In this document: piece by piece, positions 7,942 through 17,197 of the stretch
How the letters are laid out: the number at the start of each line of letters is the position of its first letter
How positions within the stretch are numbered: the first letter of the stretch is position 1
NCBI RefSeq assembly: GCF_009729545.1
Contig: NZ_WFIY01000004.1
Location: forward strand, 1,958,001 to 2,022,000
Direction of reading: 5' to 3'
Origin: Acidianus infernus
GTDB taxonomy: Archaea > Thermoproteota > Thermoprotei_A > Sulfolobales > Sulfolobaceae
Length of the DNA: 64,000 bases
Notes under the pieces: model-generated
What the model saw: the letters and a program-made list of their open reading frames with translations, nothing else
Told to the model about the DNA's origin: nothing
Databases searched by the model: none
Made by a program: the position numbers and the translations under genes

Positions 7942-9498
7942 TTAAATCTTGCTGTTAATCTCTATCTCCTCTTTAACCTTACTTAATAATTCCTTATATG
8001 TGCTATCAGTATTTGACAAAATTCTTATAATTTGTATTAATTCATGAACTTTGGCAGGTGGAATTTTCATTAAAATTGTAGGATCTCTTCTTACTTTAGC
8101 TAAAAGTCCTAACACATTATTACTATTCTCATTAAACTTCACTTTAGTACCATTACTTATCATGTAAAGCATTCTAAAGAATCTCTTACTCTTGCCATAA
8201 TACTTGCCTATTATGTAATATTTAGCCATCTTATCTGAGACATTACAGTTAATTGAATTACACAGTACATTGGCAACCTCATTAAATACGTCAGTAACAC
8301 CTTTCATTCCTACTATTTTCTTATAACTTGTAAACTCTCTTAAGACGGCCTCTAGTGCGTTAGCCAAAGCTTCTACGTCCTTTCCCTCAATTTTATTATC
8401 TCTTAACCTCGCGTGAATGTCTAATAGTAGGGCTATCTTCTCACTCCTATTCTTGTCTACTTGTATCCTAAACGCGTCCCTCTCGTACTTTATTGAAAGT
8501 ACCCTGTATTCAGAATTTAACAACGTGTTGATATCGTCCTCACTAATCGTTTTCAACATGAAGCTCGTTTTACCTCCCGTCAAATCCTCCAAAGAAATTT
8601 TATGCCTACCAATTTCTACAAAGGCGTTGCATTTTTCATCTAGGCATTCAAAGAAATACTCGGGGTATAAATTGGGAGTTAAAACACCTTCCGAAAAATC
8701 GCTCAAGGAAGATTTGAGGAACTGTAAGTAGAAGTTGTAGATTTCCTCTTGTAAGGCAAGGTTTAGTGATGGCACGTAAACCCCATCTTCAGCTCTTAGT
8801 ACAGCATTCAAGGAATCAATAAAATACGAGGGAGGTAAGATCACCCACTTCCAGCTAACTTTAGGTTGTAAGTAGTGGAACATACTCCTTATCTTTTTAC
8901 CTACATCTGTAAACATGGAGTTGTACGACAAGTAATCTAACAAGGCTAAAGACAGTAATACCCTCACGTCCCCTTTAGTCTCCCTTATTTTAGAAATTAG
9001 GGTGGTTATAATGCGGATTTGGGTTGGCGAGAAGAACTTAAAGATCTTGTCAAAGCCGTACTTACTAACCTTGAAGTTTGTCTTTGAAAAGAAGGCTATG
9101 TCAGGTTCTTTCATTAACTCAAACTGGTCATCTGTGGGTATTACGGGCGAGTCATTCAGTTCTGCCTCTGTGACCTCGTAGTTAACGTACTTTTCCAACA
9201 AGCTGTTCCATACTTCAAAGTTGACCTTCTTTATGACATTATTACACCTAGGGCACCTTATTACCTTATTATCCACCACCTCAAACCTATGCCCACAATA
9301 AGGGCACTTAACGATCCAACCCTCCATCCTTAAACTGTTAAACCCTACCTCCTTAGCAATATCCCTAGCAGAAGCTAAGGCATCTTTTCGACTATTTACA
9401 GCGTTCTTGAGAATTCTAATTATTGGTGGTGGTACTGATTTTCCTCTCCAATAGGGGACAATTGACTTTGCAAGTTTCACCTTTTCTCTTTCGCCCAT
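7942..9498 (-). CDS. Degenerate DUF1156-methyltransferase paralogue lacking SAM and DPPF motifs
   Basis: 518 residues. A four-Cys zinc ribbon (CPYC at about 65-68, CPRC at about 82-85) is followed by a segment KYGFDKIFKFFSPTQIRI (about 146-163) that aligns with STWGTDKFFKMFNARQLII of the full methyltransferase at 17194-19950. Near residue 390, VLREFTSYKKIVGMKG aligns with VLSVFTKYEKLAGLKG of the same protein. The N-terminal SAM pocket (PFAGFG in the full protein) and the catalytic DPPF are absent. So it keeps the zinc, central and C-terminal modules of a DUF1156 enzyme but not the chemistry. It lies 66 bp after the MBL gene on the same strand, with its own TATA-like TTAAATATAA about 17 bp upstream of the ATG; that short spacing hints that GTG at codon 7 may be the real start. 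Likely a non-catalytic partner or DNA-recognition subunit. Confidence 0.72.
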   Translation of the reverse strand: MGEREKVKLAKSIVPYWRGKSVPPPIIRILKNAVNSRKDALASARDIAKEVGFNSLRMEGWIVKCPYCGHRFEVVDNKVIRCPRCNNVIKKVNFEVWNSLLEKYVNYEVTEAELNDSPVIPTDDQFELMKEPDIAFFSKTNFKVSKYGFDKIFKFFSPTQIRIITTLISKIRETKGDVRVLLSLALLDYLSYNSMFTDVGKKIRSMFHYLQPKVSWKWVILPPSYFIDSLNAVLRAEDGVYVPSLNLALQEEIYNFYLQFLKSSLSDFSEGVLTPNLYPEYFFECLDEKCNAFVEIGRHKISLEDLTGGKTSFMLKTISEDDINTLLNSEYRVLSIKYERDAFRIQVDKNRSEKIALLLDIHARLRDNKIEGKDVEALANALEAVLREFTSYKKIVGMKGVTDVFNEVANVLCNSINCNVSDKMAKYYIIGKYYGKSKRFFRMLYMISNGTKVKFNENSNNVLGLLAKVRRDPTILMKIPPAKVHELIQIIRILSNTDSTYKELLSKVKEEIEINSKI

Positions 9499-9564
9499 GA
9501 GAATTAAGGATTATATTTAATGAAGAGAGTATAACGATAATAAATTTTGAGGTTAGTATTATTA

Positions 9565-10851
9565 TTATGCTGTATTTGCACACTTGTATCCTAGCTTATT
9601 CACGTAATCGCACATTACATCAGTGGCTTCAGTGTGTATTGGGATCACCTCTTTAGGCTTTACAGTGTCAAGTATCCGCTTGAGCTCGTAAGGATAATAG
9701 TGACCAGAGAGCCTTAACCTATAAGTAATAAAACCCAACATCCTATACCAATTATCTTCCACGCTCTCGTCTTCTCCCGTTTCGTTCTTTGATTCTGTAG
9801 AAGTGGATATAATTACTGATCCTTTACTGGCATCTCCTAAGTCCCTCCCTAGGTTTATTAAATTTCCCTTGGCAGTAAATATTACATAATCTTTGGGAGA
9901 TTTTACCACCTCCTCCTTATCTATAATGTCAAACTCGATTGGTTCACTCCGAAATTGATAAGCTTTATCAACTATCTGATAAGCTTTATCAACTATCTGG
10001 AACTTTGAGTTCCAAAAACTCGCCATCTCTATTATTCTCCTACCTAAGAATATGGGAATTCTATTTCTGATCTTGGTTTTGAGCAGTAAAGTAGCTAAGC
10101 CCTCTAAATCAATGGGATCTACAGAGACTATAATTAGAGAGTTCTCGTGGCTATCAAAGATGTTGTCAATTTGTTCAAGGAAGTAGTGAGGTTGAATTGG
10201 GGAAGAAGCTGATGAGAAGTTTGTTCCTTCCAATAATAACACGTCAGTGTCTAATCCCTTCTCATCGTATTCTTCTAGTATAGTCTTATGGTGAAGCCTT
10301 TCGTGAAGTTGAGGATCTAGTAGTCGTAATGGAGATGAAATCCTCAAATCTCCGGAATAAAGTATTCTAGTGTCTCCGCTGTCGTAGTATAAGGCATAAG
10401 CTGGATAAGCACTATGTTCCACTGATAATGGAGTAACGTTATCGTTATTTCCTTTAACGTCAACTACTTTAACTCCAATAGGGGGTGAGATATAAGCTGT
10501 CCAGTTGTTTGATTCCTTATAAGGTCCAATAAATTTTTCAAAAACTTCCGTATCTGGGACATAAAGCGTAGTCCCTAAGTTCAATGAGTGTAAAACCCCT
10601 AAGTGGTCTAAGTGTAGGTGGGAAATGAAGATTTTACTATATTCATCAGAAGGCGGTATAATTTTCAGTTTTTTCATCTCTGTCACAGAAGAGGGCTGAA
10701 TAGTTGCATTATAGAATTTCTTAAACCTAGAGAACCTTATCCCTTGATCGAAAACAACGTTATTATCCTTATTTTTAATAATTATAAAATTACCACCTAT
10801 TTCGTTAAATCCTTGCTTTATTTCTATTAATGTATCTTTGTGTTTAAACAT
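9565..10851 (-). CDS. Metallo-beta-lactamase fold hydrolase (RNase J/beta-CASP-like)
   Basis: Start taken at the ATG at 10851, which overlaps the SNF2 gene stop by 8 nt (GGTGATGTTTAA also gives a ribosome site); 10863 is an alternative. Metal ligands are visible: HLHLDH (the HxHxDH motif, about residues 78-83), YSGDLR (second-metal Asp) and a C-terminal PIHTEA His. About 428 residues, in the size range of MBL RNases and DNA-repair nucleases. No beta-CASP block was confirmed by eye. A 21-bp perfect tandem duplication gives IVDKAYQ twice in the central part. Its place inside the methylase/ATPase/helicase operon suggests the nuclease of the right-hand defence set, in addition to the PLD at 864-2999. 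Nuclease versus other MBL hydrolase is not settled. Confidence 0.75.
   Translation of the reverse strand: MFKHKDTLIEIKQGFNEIGGNFIIIKNKDNNVVFDQGIRFSRFKKFYNATIQPSSVTEMKKLKIIPPSDEYSKIFISHLHLDHLGVLHSLNLGTTLYVPDTEVFEKFIGPYKESNNWTAYISPPIGVKVVDVKGNNDNVTPLSVEHSAYPAYALYYDSGDTRILYSGDLRISSPLRLLDPQLHERLHHKTILEEYDEKGLDTDVLLLEGTNFSSASSPIQPHYFLEQIDNIFDSHENSLIIVSVDPIDLEGLATLLLKTKIRNRIPIFLGRRIIEMASFWNSKFQIVDKAYQIVDKAYQFRSEPIEFDIIDKEEVVKSPKDYVIFTAKGNLINLGRDLGDASKGSVIISTSTESKNETGEDESVEDNWYRMLGFITYRLRLSGHYYPYELKRILDTVKPKEVIPIHTEATDVMCDYVNKLGYKCANTA
9957..9998. repeat. Perfect 21-bp tandem duplication inside the MBL gene
   Basis: GATAAGCTTTATCAACTATCT occurs twice head to tail (9957-9977 and 9978-9998). It is in frame and adds a second IVDKAYQ heptapeptide. 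This is a recent slippage or duplication event, or an allelic length variant. Confidence 0.9.
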
Positions 10852-13531
10852 CACCCCTAACACCCACTAAAGCGTCGTTTACGTACGTGTAAACCCAGTT
10901 TTTCCCCTTGTTAAATACTTCTAAAGGTTTAATAACCTTTATATATCTAACTTCTCCAGGTTTTTCTATCCTTACTTCACTCCCTTGGCTAACTTTCCAC
11001 CCAAGTTTCTGCAGAGCTTCTATCACTTCCTTTTCAACGTCGTTAGCTTGACCTTTCACGCCAATTATTCCCCCCAAGATATTAACGTTGACCTTGAAGT
11101 CGTTCCTATTATCTGGGAACCAATGATCTCTAATACCTCTGCTTTTTCTATACGTGACAAACTGTTGTTCTAAAGCATACAAGTTATCCATAACGTAATT
11201 AATTACTTTAAACTTCCAAGAATTACCTATTGGTACAACTTCGTCAGCGTATAAATAATTTCCACTCAGTAATTGTGGGAGGGTTTTCTCAAAGAAGTCC
11301 TTATGGCTTATTATATCCCCCTTGGAGTTCACGATTAAAGGTATTTCAATCAACTTTTTCCCATCCTTGTCCCTAACCTCAGCCTTTATGAGGTAAACGT
11401 TATAATCTAACGCGTCAGAAACCACAAAGCCCCTTGTATAATCCCTGGCGAATTCCTTAATTATTGAGTATAATAAATAGATGTCTTTCCCTATCCTATT
11501 CTCGTCGAAGCTCTTTATAATCTGCTTACTCCGTATAATTATACTGTTGTTATCAAAGGTACCACCTTGACGCTTTACAAACTCTTTTAGAAACGCTTCA
11601 ATAGCCTCCTTTAGCTCTTTTCTATTCCTAAAACCAGAAATAGACCTTACCTTATCTATCTCAGTTATTATAGCCCCATGCATTTTTTCAAACAATGCGA
11701 ACTTTTTCATGGCGTCCTTGACTATTTTTATCCTCTTTATCATCTGCCTTACTACGTCGTCCAACCTATCCTGCAAAGCTGCTTCCCAAATCTTCATTGG
11801 AGTTATCTTCTCGTTCTTCTCGGGGTCGTTGTATAATGCATATATTGGTATATCCTCTTTTTCCTCAGTTAGGTCAAATACTGCTTTAGAAGTGAGTCCT
11901 TTATAGATTAAGGCGTCAGTTATTTTACTGTTAGACCCAGTCCCCCTAGTTATTGATAATAGTTTGTTATAGTAGTTCTCCAGTAAAGCTTGTTCCAGTT
12001 TAACATTCAATGAAACGTAATAAATGTACACCGGTTTAAATTGCTTCAGCCTCCACACTCTTCCGTTCCTCTGTTCAAACCTCACTATACTAAGCGGGAT
12101 CTCGTAATGAATTATCACATTAGCGCTCTGTAAGTTTAAACCTTCTGATGCTACGTCGGTTGCAACTAAGACTTTCCTTCCTTTTTCCGCTATCCATTTC
12201 TTGAAGTGCTCTATCCCCTTCTTACTAACAGTCTCGCTTGAGGCTATTTCAATCTCGTCTTCACTCAAGTTAAGGCTTTCTTTCAACTTCTTTTGGATGT
12301 AATTTGCAGTGTCCTTATACTCGGTGAAAACTATTACCTTATCTCCCTTCTCTAGGTGGGATTTCACTAGCTCAACAACTGACTTTATCCTAGTATCGTT
12401 TTCCATCACCTTTTTTGCTGATTCAATTAACTTATCAATGTAGTCCTTAAATCTCTGTAAAAACGGCGCATTAATTTTAGTTAGCTTCTCAGCTAGCTCG
12501 TCTGGCTCTACTTCTTCAGTCTCTTCCTCCTCGGCATATTCTTCAGCCTCTTCTAAAACTTCCTGCTCGTCTATATTCTTCTCGGGAACTCTGTTTTCAA
12601 TAATGTGCTCTAATGTTCTCAATCCAGCCCACGGGCTAGACAACGATCGTCTGCCGATAATGAAGGCTAAAAGCTGAAGCCCCTTTGGTTGCTTATTTAT
12701 TAGATTGTAATACTCCTTGAGAATGGATAGCGATAAATCCCTAATTAAAGTGTAGTAATTCTTTTCATCTTCAGTGGGTTCGGCTAAATACTGTATAAAT
12801 ATGGCCTTGGGGAATATATCATCTTGCTCGTAAACTTTGTTAACGTTATCCTTGTTCCTCTTCAGTGTAATAGCCCTAACTGTACCACTCAATATTTGAT
12901 CATTAGGATCCCTTAGGTAGGGATCAATCAAGACGAGCCTCTTCAAGTAATCGTTATCATTACCTTTGTGCGGAGTAGCAGTCATGCCTAAAAAGTGAGT
13001 ATTGGGATTCTTGCTAACCAGTGATGCCATCGCTTTATACCTTTGGTTTTCCCTATTCCCTATTACGCCAACTTTGTGTATTTCGTCAACGAGAATCAAA
13101 TCCCAATTCAATGAGAGAAACTTCTCAAGATGATTTTTCCTCTTTAGAGTATCAATACTAACAACGTAAATTCCGTTCTCGTCCATGGACGAACTCTGGT
13201 CGTACTCAAAGACAGATAGGTTCCATTCCCTTGAAAACCTCCTCAGTTCGTATACCCATTGATTTACTAAAACTTTAGGAACTACTAAAAGTACCCTCTT
13301 AACCCCCCTAAGCTTAATTAATTGATCCATTATCATAATTCCCTCAATAGTCTTCCCCAATCCAACGTCGTCGGCAATTAAAAACCTCGAAGGGTTTCTG
13401 GCGAGAATCCTATAAAACATCTCTGACTGGTGGACATATGGCTCGTAATCACCAGCAGTAAGCAATGGGTACCTAAACATGGGGTGGGTCTCTTTTAGTA
13501 AATCTAAATAATTAAGTACGAACTCACTCAT
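10844..13531 (-). CDS. SNF2/RapA-type helicase (DrmD-like)
   Basis: About 895 residues from the ATG at 13531, which overlaps the upstream stop by 8 nt (ATGAGTGA); TTG at 13555 is less likely. Motifs in order: DDVGLGKTIEG (motif I), DEIHK (II), MTATPHKG (III), an acidic Glu-rich insert (about residues 325-350), and then ATDVASEGLNLQ (V) and QRNGRVWRLKQ (VI). These are typical of SWI2/SNF2 translocases of the RapA group. Class 1 DISARM carries a SNF2-like helicase (DrmD) beside its methylase, so this supports a defence reading. It sits in the coupled operon between a 131-residue protein and an MBL hydrolase. Expected role: ATP-driven movement on double-stranded foreign DNA. The helicase call is certain. 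Confidence 0.88.
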   Translation of the reverse strand: MSEFVLNYLDLLKETHPMFRYPLLTAGDYEPYVHQSEMFYRILARNPSRFLIADDVGLGKTIEGIMIMDQLIKLRGVKRVLLVVPKVLVNQWVYELRRFSREWNLSVFEYDQSSSMDENGIYVVSIDTLKRKNHLEKFLSLNWDLILVDEIHKVGVIGNRENQRYKAMASLVSKNPNTHFLGMTATPHKGNDNDYLKRLVLIDPYLRDPNDQILSGTVRAITLKRNKDNVNKVYEQDDIFPKAIFIQYLAEPTEDEKNYYTLIRDLSLSILKEYYNLINKQPKGLQLLAFIIGRRSLSSPWAGLRTLEHIIENRVPEKNIDEQEVLEEAEEYAEEEETEEVEPDELAEKLTKINAPFLQRFKDYIDKLIESAKKVMENDTRIKSVVELVKSHLEKGDKVIVFTEYKDTANYIQKKLKESLNLSEDEIEIASSETVSKKGIEHFKKWIAEKGRKVLVATDVASEGLNLQSANVIIHYEIPLSIVRFEQRNGRVWRLKQFKPVYIYYVSLNVKLEQALLENYYNKLLSITRGTGSNSKITDALIYKGLTSKAVFDLTEEKEDIPIYALYNDPEKNEKITPMKIWEAALQDRLDDVVRQMIKRIKIVKDAMKKFALFEKMHGAIITEIDKVRSISGFRNRKELKEAIEAFLKEFVKRQGGTFDNNSIIIRSKQIIKSFDENRIGKDIYLLYSIIKEFARDYTRGFVVSDALDYNVYLIKAEVRDKDGKKLIEIPLIVNSKGDIISHKDFFEKTLPQLLSGNYLYADEVVPIGNSWKFKVINYVMDNLYALEQQFVTYRKSRGIRDHWFPDNRNDFKVNVNILGGIIGVKGQANDVEKEVIEALQKLGWKVSQGSEVRIEKPGEVRYIKVIKPLEVFNKGKNWVYTYVNDALVGVRGDV

Positions 13532-13916
13532 AGAGGTCACGGAATGCCCTCCCAACTCTATATGTGTCTACAACGTTATTCCTTCGTGAAAACCTCGTCA
13601 GGAATTCACTATACCAATAGTGTAAACTGAATTCGTCCATATTAATTAGTACGTCGCTGAGTTTATTAATCCTTGACGCTAGAACCTTCCTCATAGTCTG
13701 CCTAACTCCGCCATACACGACTAGGATTTTGAAAATCCTCTCGTTATCTGTGCTTATAGTCTTTTTAGTCCTCTTATACTCTGCGTTAATCTTTTTCAAT
13801 ATTAAGTCGTCAAATTCGCCTAAAGTTACAGAGGCTTTAAAAACCTTTGAAGTAGAACTGTCCCTCACGAGGTAGTAGTAAGAGAAAGAACTCCCCTCTC
13901 TGATCAAGAACTTCAT
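13524..13916 (-). CDS. Small protein (130 aa) between DUF499 ATPase and SNF2 helicase
   Basis: Start at the ATG at 13916, giving a TGATG stop/start overlap with the ATPase gene; GTG at 13922 is an alternative. The protein is basic and beta/alpha mixed, with no cysteines in pairs and no motif I recognise. Its stop overlaps the SNF2 start by 8 nt, so it is translationally embedded in the operon. Bacterial DUF499/DUF1156 anti-phage sets often include a small third protein (DUF3780); this could be its functional counterpart, but I see no sequence evidence for that family. Confidence 0.6.
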   Translation of the reverse strand: MKFLIREGSSFSYYYLVRDSSTSKVFKASVTLGEFDDLILKKINAEYKRTKKTISTDNERIFKILVVYGGVRQTMRKVLASRINKLSDVLINMDEFSLHYWYSEFLTRFSRRNNVVDTYRVGRAFRDLYE

Positions 13917-16900
13917 CAGCACACCTTCACGTTTATTTTTATCACTTGTCCTTTCAATAACTCATTTAAATTCTTTACTCCTTCGTCGCTCAACCCTTTG
14001 AACTCCTCAACCTTTACCTTCAGATTGCCCGAGACCTTGGCACGTAAACCAGCATAACTCAACAGCGGTGAAAGTAAGGTAATGAAGTCGTTGATCTGAG
14101 AACCGTTAGGCTTTATTACTAGGCTTATCTTCTTATCTGGCTCCTCAATAGTTAACTCTCCAGTCAAAGATTTCTTACCTATTATTGAAGAGTTCAACTT
14201 AGGTAGAATGTTCTTTAAATCAGTCGTATTCACTATGTCGACCTCTGTTATTACTGAATCCTTCGAAACCTCATCTACGTACTTCTCGCAAACGGTTTGT
14301 AAAACTCTTACATGAATCTTGGTCTGCTTCTCCTTATTCTCATACTTAGCAGTTACAACCACGTCAGTGTCATGATCCAACGTAATCCTCAATGAAGCTT
14401 GGAAATCTGGTACACCTTCCTTTACGCTCAACTCACCTAAAGTTGATGAGAGGTAAACTTTGGAATTGAAATTACCGATCTTCCTTACAATGAGCTTAAC
14501 CTCCTTAGTCTCACCTTTCATCCCTTCAATAGAGTCTGGCTCAGCGTAAATTTCTACTCCACTTTCGATCTTCTCCTCAACTAGCTTAATTTCCCCTGCC
14601 TTAAACTTCTCTAACCAGTCCTGTTCTCTCCTCAGCTGGCTTATAGGAATTCTATTTCCTTCAAGCTCTAAAACGTAATACCTCTTTAGAACTCCGTCCT
14701 CCAGTTGTACAGTCTCTTCCTTAGATAATTCCTCAATTTCCTTCTCTGCTGCAATCTGTGGTGGGTAGATTATTGAAGAATCATTTATAGTGAATTCACT
14801 TAAACCTCCGTACTTCTTGTAATAGATCTTACTGCCGTTAAGGATGCCTATCTCTAACCTATCCACACCTTCCTTTATAGCGTTTAATAGGACTGATTCT
14901 GGGACAAATGGCAGTGAAGGGTTAGTGTAGAACATTTCCTTTATATTCTCAACTTTAAACGTACCGTTTGTTATGTCAATGTTGATGTTTTGTAATAGCC
15001 ACTTTAGCGTATCGAAATTAAAACTATCGCTCATCATTATTTTCGATTCTTCGACTAAAGTATCTTCTACTTGTTGTAATAGTGTCTTACCACTGCTCTT
15101 CAAATCAACAATATTTACGTCGTTATTGCCATAAGGATATGCTACCTTATCAAAGTACTGGAATATTTGATTGTAAATTGTACCTTCTAGCCCCCTAACG
15201 TAGTCATCAAGAATCTTTTTTGCCACATCTCTAGTGGCTTTGTCACTATAGTAAGGATCGACGTTCATATTAGAGCAAGATATATATCTCCTCACGTAAT
15301 CCTTTATTTTATCCTCATTATTTCCTTGTGAAGAGAATAATAATACTATCGTATTGGAATATTTCCTAGGCTTTTCAGCCTTACCGGATGAAGTATAGTA
15401 TATAAATCTTCTGGCTATATCTCTGGCCTTATTTTTCACTTCATCGTCTTTACAATCCCTACAAATTGGCGTTCCTAATATAATAAGGTAATAAGAAGGT
15501 TCATCAATATCAACTGGAGCACTTAAGTTCCTTACTACAGTCCGATGGAGCTTTAATAATCTACCGCCTTGATATCTCTTCTTCTTCTGTATATCATCTA
15601 TAGGAATTTCAGCTAGGCTGAGTATCTTTTCGTCTAACTCCTTCTCTACATCAGATGGTAGTATCTTACTAGCTTCCTTCTCGCATATGGTCTTTGGATC
15701 TGCAAAAAACGTAACCCAATATCTTCCCTTATCTGAAATTAAATAAGGAATAACCATCTCCACGTCCTTAGAAGTACTGGATATGCTATCTAAAATATCC
15801 TTGACATCAGCAGGAGTTTTACCAACAGAATTTAGATATTCTGGATCCAAAACTGAGGTAACTACTTCCTTAGAATCTGGCAGTGCTGTAATCAACGGTC
15901 CAGGGTCAAGACCTAATTGTTTATAGTATGTAGACACGAAAATGTAGTTTGCTAAAAGGAATACGATGTCTAATCCCTTTGACCTTTGAATTATAGTGTC
16001 GGCCACAATATCGTAATTCTTGTAATCCTTTAACAATAGAAGTCTAATTTGGTTATCCTTAATGCTAATATCCGATGGTAGAATTAAACTCCTTGTTGGT
16101 TTATTTTCCCAAATATTCCTAATTACAATCCTAGTAATCTTAATTGCTTCACGTGTGCCCTGTAAATGACGATTTCCTTCCAAAAGATTCTTAAGTAAAT
16201 TAATGTAAAGTGGGTGGAAAGGATAAGTGTCTACTAAATCAGCTTTATCGATTACGTAATCCTTAAATTCGTCAACGTATTTTTGGTACTCCTCTATTAC
16301 CCTCCTCTTGACTTCATTATTTATCTCCTTAAATATCCTCTTGATTAACACGTTAGCCAGATCAACTGCGGTTTCGATAGGAGCTCTATATACTTTTCCC
16401 ACTCTCAGTATTCTTTTAACTAAAGCCTCAGTAACTTCCTCATAGCCAGGCTCAGGAATGAAATTTAGGAGACCACCCTCTTTACTCTTCTCTTCTGGTA
16501 AGTTAGCTGGAACTGTAACTATAACAGCTACTGGTAAATTAGTGCTTACCGACGCTAAGATCTCGAAAAAGGTCAAACATTGTTCATAAAAGTTGTTTCC
16601 AGTTTTTAACCCCCTAACTCTAGATAAATAAAATACTATCTCGTCGATTAAAATCAGTACTTTCTCTCCCTTAAACAACTCCTCCAGCTTATCTTTAGGT
16701 GGGGAAATTTGATCCTCGTCGTATTTCCTTATGATGTCGTACTTACCAAGCTTTTTAGCAATGTATCCCCACAAAGTCTTAATTTCTATACCATCTTCCA
16801 TTAGAACGTCAATGGGAGACGGCGCAGTCCTACTGTCTTTACCGCCAATGCCTATAACTTTGACGTTGTCCGGAACTTCTAGCCCTAATTGTCTAGCTAG

Positions 16901-17197
16901 GGAGGGGTTTGTAAAAGCGTGATAAAGCAATAGAACTGTGTGAGTCTTACCTCCACCAAATAACGAAAACAACCCTAATGTTATTCCCTTACCTTGGTTT
17001 AATGCATAAGTAATTTCATTAACTAGGCTCTTCATCGAGCCTGTCAAGTAAGTTGACGCCAAGAATTCTCTGGGATCGAGATAAACCTTCGGCGCTTTCT
17101 TCAATATAACATCGCTAAGTTCTGGTGCTACTTGATCGTCTAGCTTACTATCAAATACGTCTTCCTTAACCTTGTTCTCGTAAATTAGGTTGCTCAC
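13916..17197 (-). CDS. DUF499-type P-loop ATPase
   Basis: 1093 residues; starts with GTG at 17197, sharing GTGA with the methylase stop. Walker A is FGGGKTHT (about residues 80-87), the GGGKTH form typical of DUF499, and Walker B is VLILIDEIVFYL (about 175-186). A CRDC pair is visible in the middle of the protein. The C-terminal ~250 residues look beta-rich. DUF499 proteins partner DUF1156 methylases in sets annotated as anti-phage-associated. Coupled translation with the methylase here supports a fixed complex. Likely role: ATP-dependent DNA or nucleoprotein remodelling controlling methylation versus restriction. The family call is good; the mechanism is inferred. Confidence 0.82.
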   Translation of the reverse strand: MSNLIYENKVKEDVFDSKLDDQVAPELSDVILKKAPKVYLDPREFLASTYLTGSMKSLVNEITYALNQGKGITLGLFSLFGGGKTHTVLLLYHAFTNPSLARQLGLEVPDNVKVIGIGGKDSRTAPSPIDVLMEDGIEIKTLWGYIAKKLGKYDIIRKYDEDQISPPKDKLEELFKGEKVLILIDEIVFYLSRVRGLKTGNNFYEQCLTFFEILASVSTNLPVAVIVTVPANLPEEKSKEGGLLNFIPEPGYEEVTEALVKRILRVGKVYRAPIETAVDLANVLIKRIFKEINNEVKRRVIEEYQKYVDEFKDYVIDKADLVDTYPFHPLYINLLKNLLEGNRHLQGTREAIKITRIVIRNIWENKPTRSLILPSDISIKDNQIRLLLLKDYKNYDIVADTIIQRSKGLDIVFLLANYIFVSTYYKQLGLDPGPLITALPDSKEVVTSVLDPEYLNSVGKTPADVKDILDSISSTSKDVEMVIPYLISDKGRYWVTFFADPKTICEKEASKILPSDVEKELDEKILSLAEIPIDDIQKKKRYQGGRLLKLHRTVVRNLSAPVDIDEPSYYLIILGTPICRDCKDDEVKNKARDIARRFIYYTSSGKAEKPRKYSNTIVLLFSSQGNNEDKIKDYVRRYISCSNMNVDPYYSDKATRDVAKKILDDYVRGLEGTIYNQIFQYFDKVAYPYGNNDVNIVDLKSSGKTLLQQVEDTLVEESKIMMSDSFNFDTLKWLLQNINIDITNGTFKVENIKEMFYTNPSLPFVPESVLLNAIKEGVDRLEIGILNGSKIYYKKYGGLSEFTINDSSIIYPPQIAAEKEIEELSKEETVQLEDGVLKRYYVLELEGNRIPISQLRREQDWLEKFKAGEIKLVEEKIESGVEIYAEPDSIEGMKGETKEVKLIVRKIGNFNSKVYLSSTLGELSVKEGVPDFQASLRITLDHDTDVVVTAKYENKEKQTKIHVRVLQTVCEKYVDEVSKDSVITEVDIVNTTDLKNILPKLNSSIIGKKSLTGELTIEEPDKKISLVIKPNGSQINDFITLLSPLLSYAGLRAKVSGNLKVKVEEFKGLSDEGVKNLNELLKGQVIKINVKVC

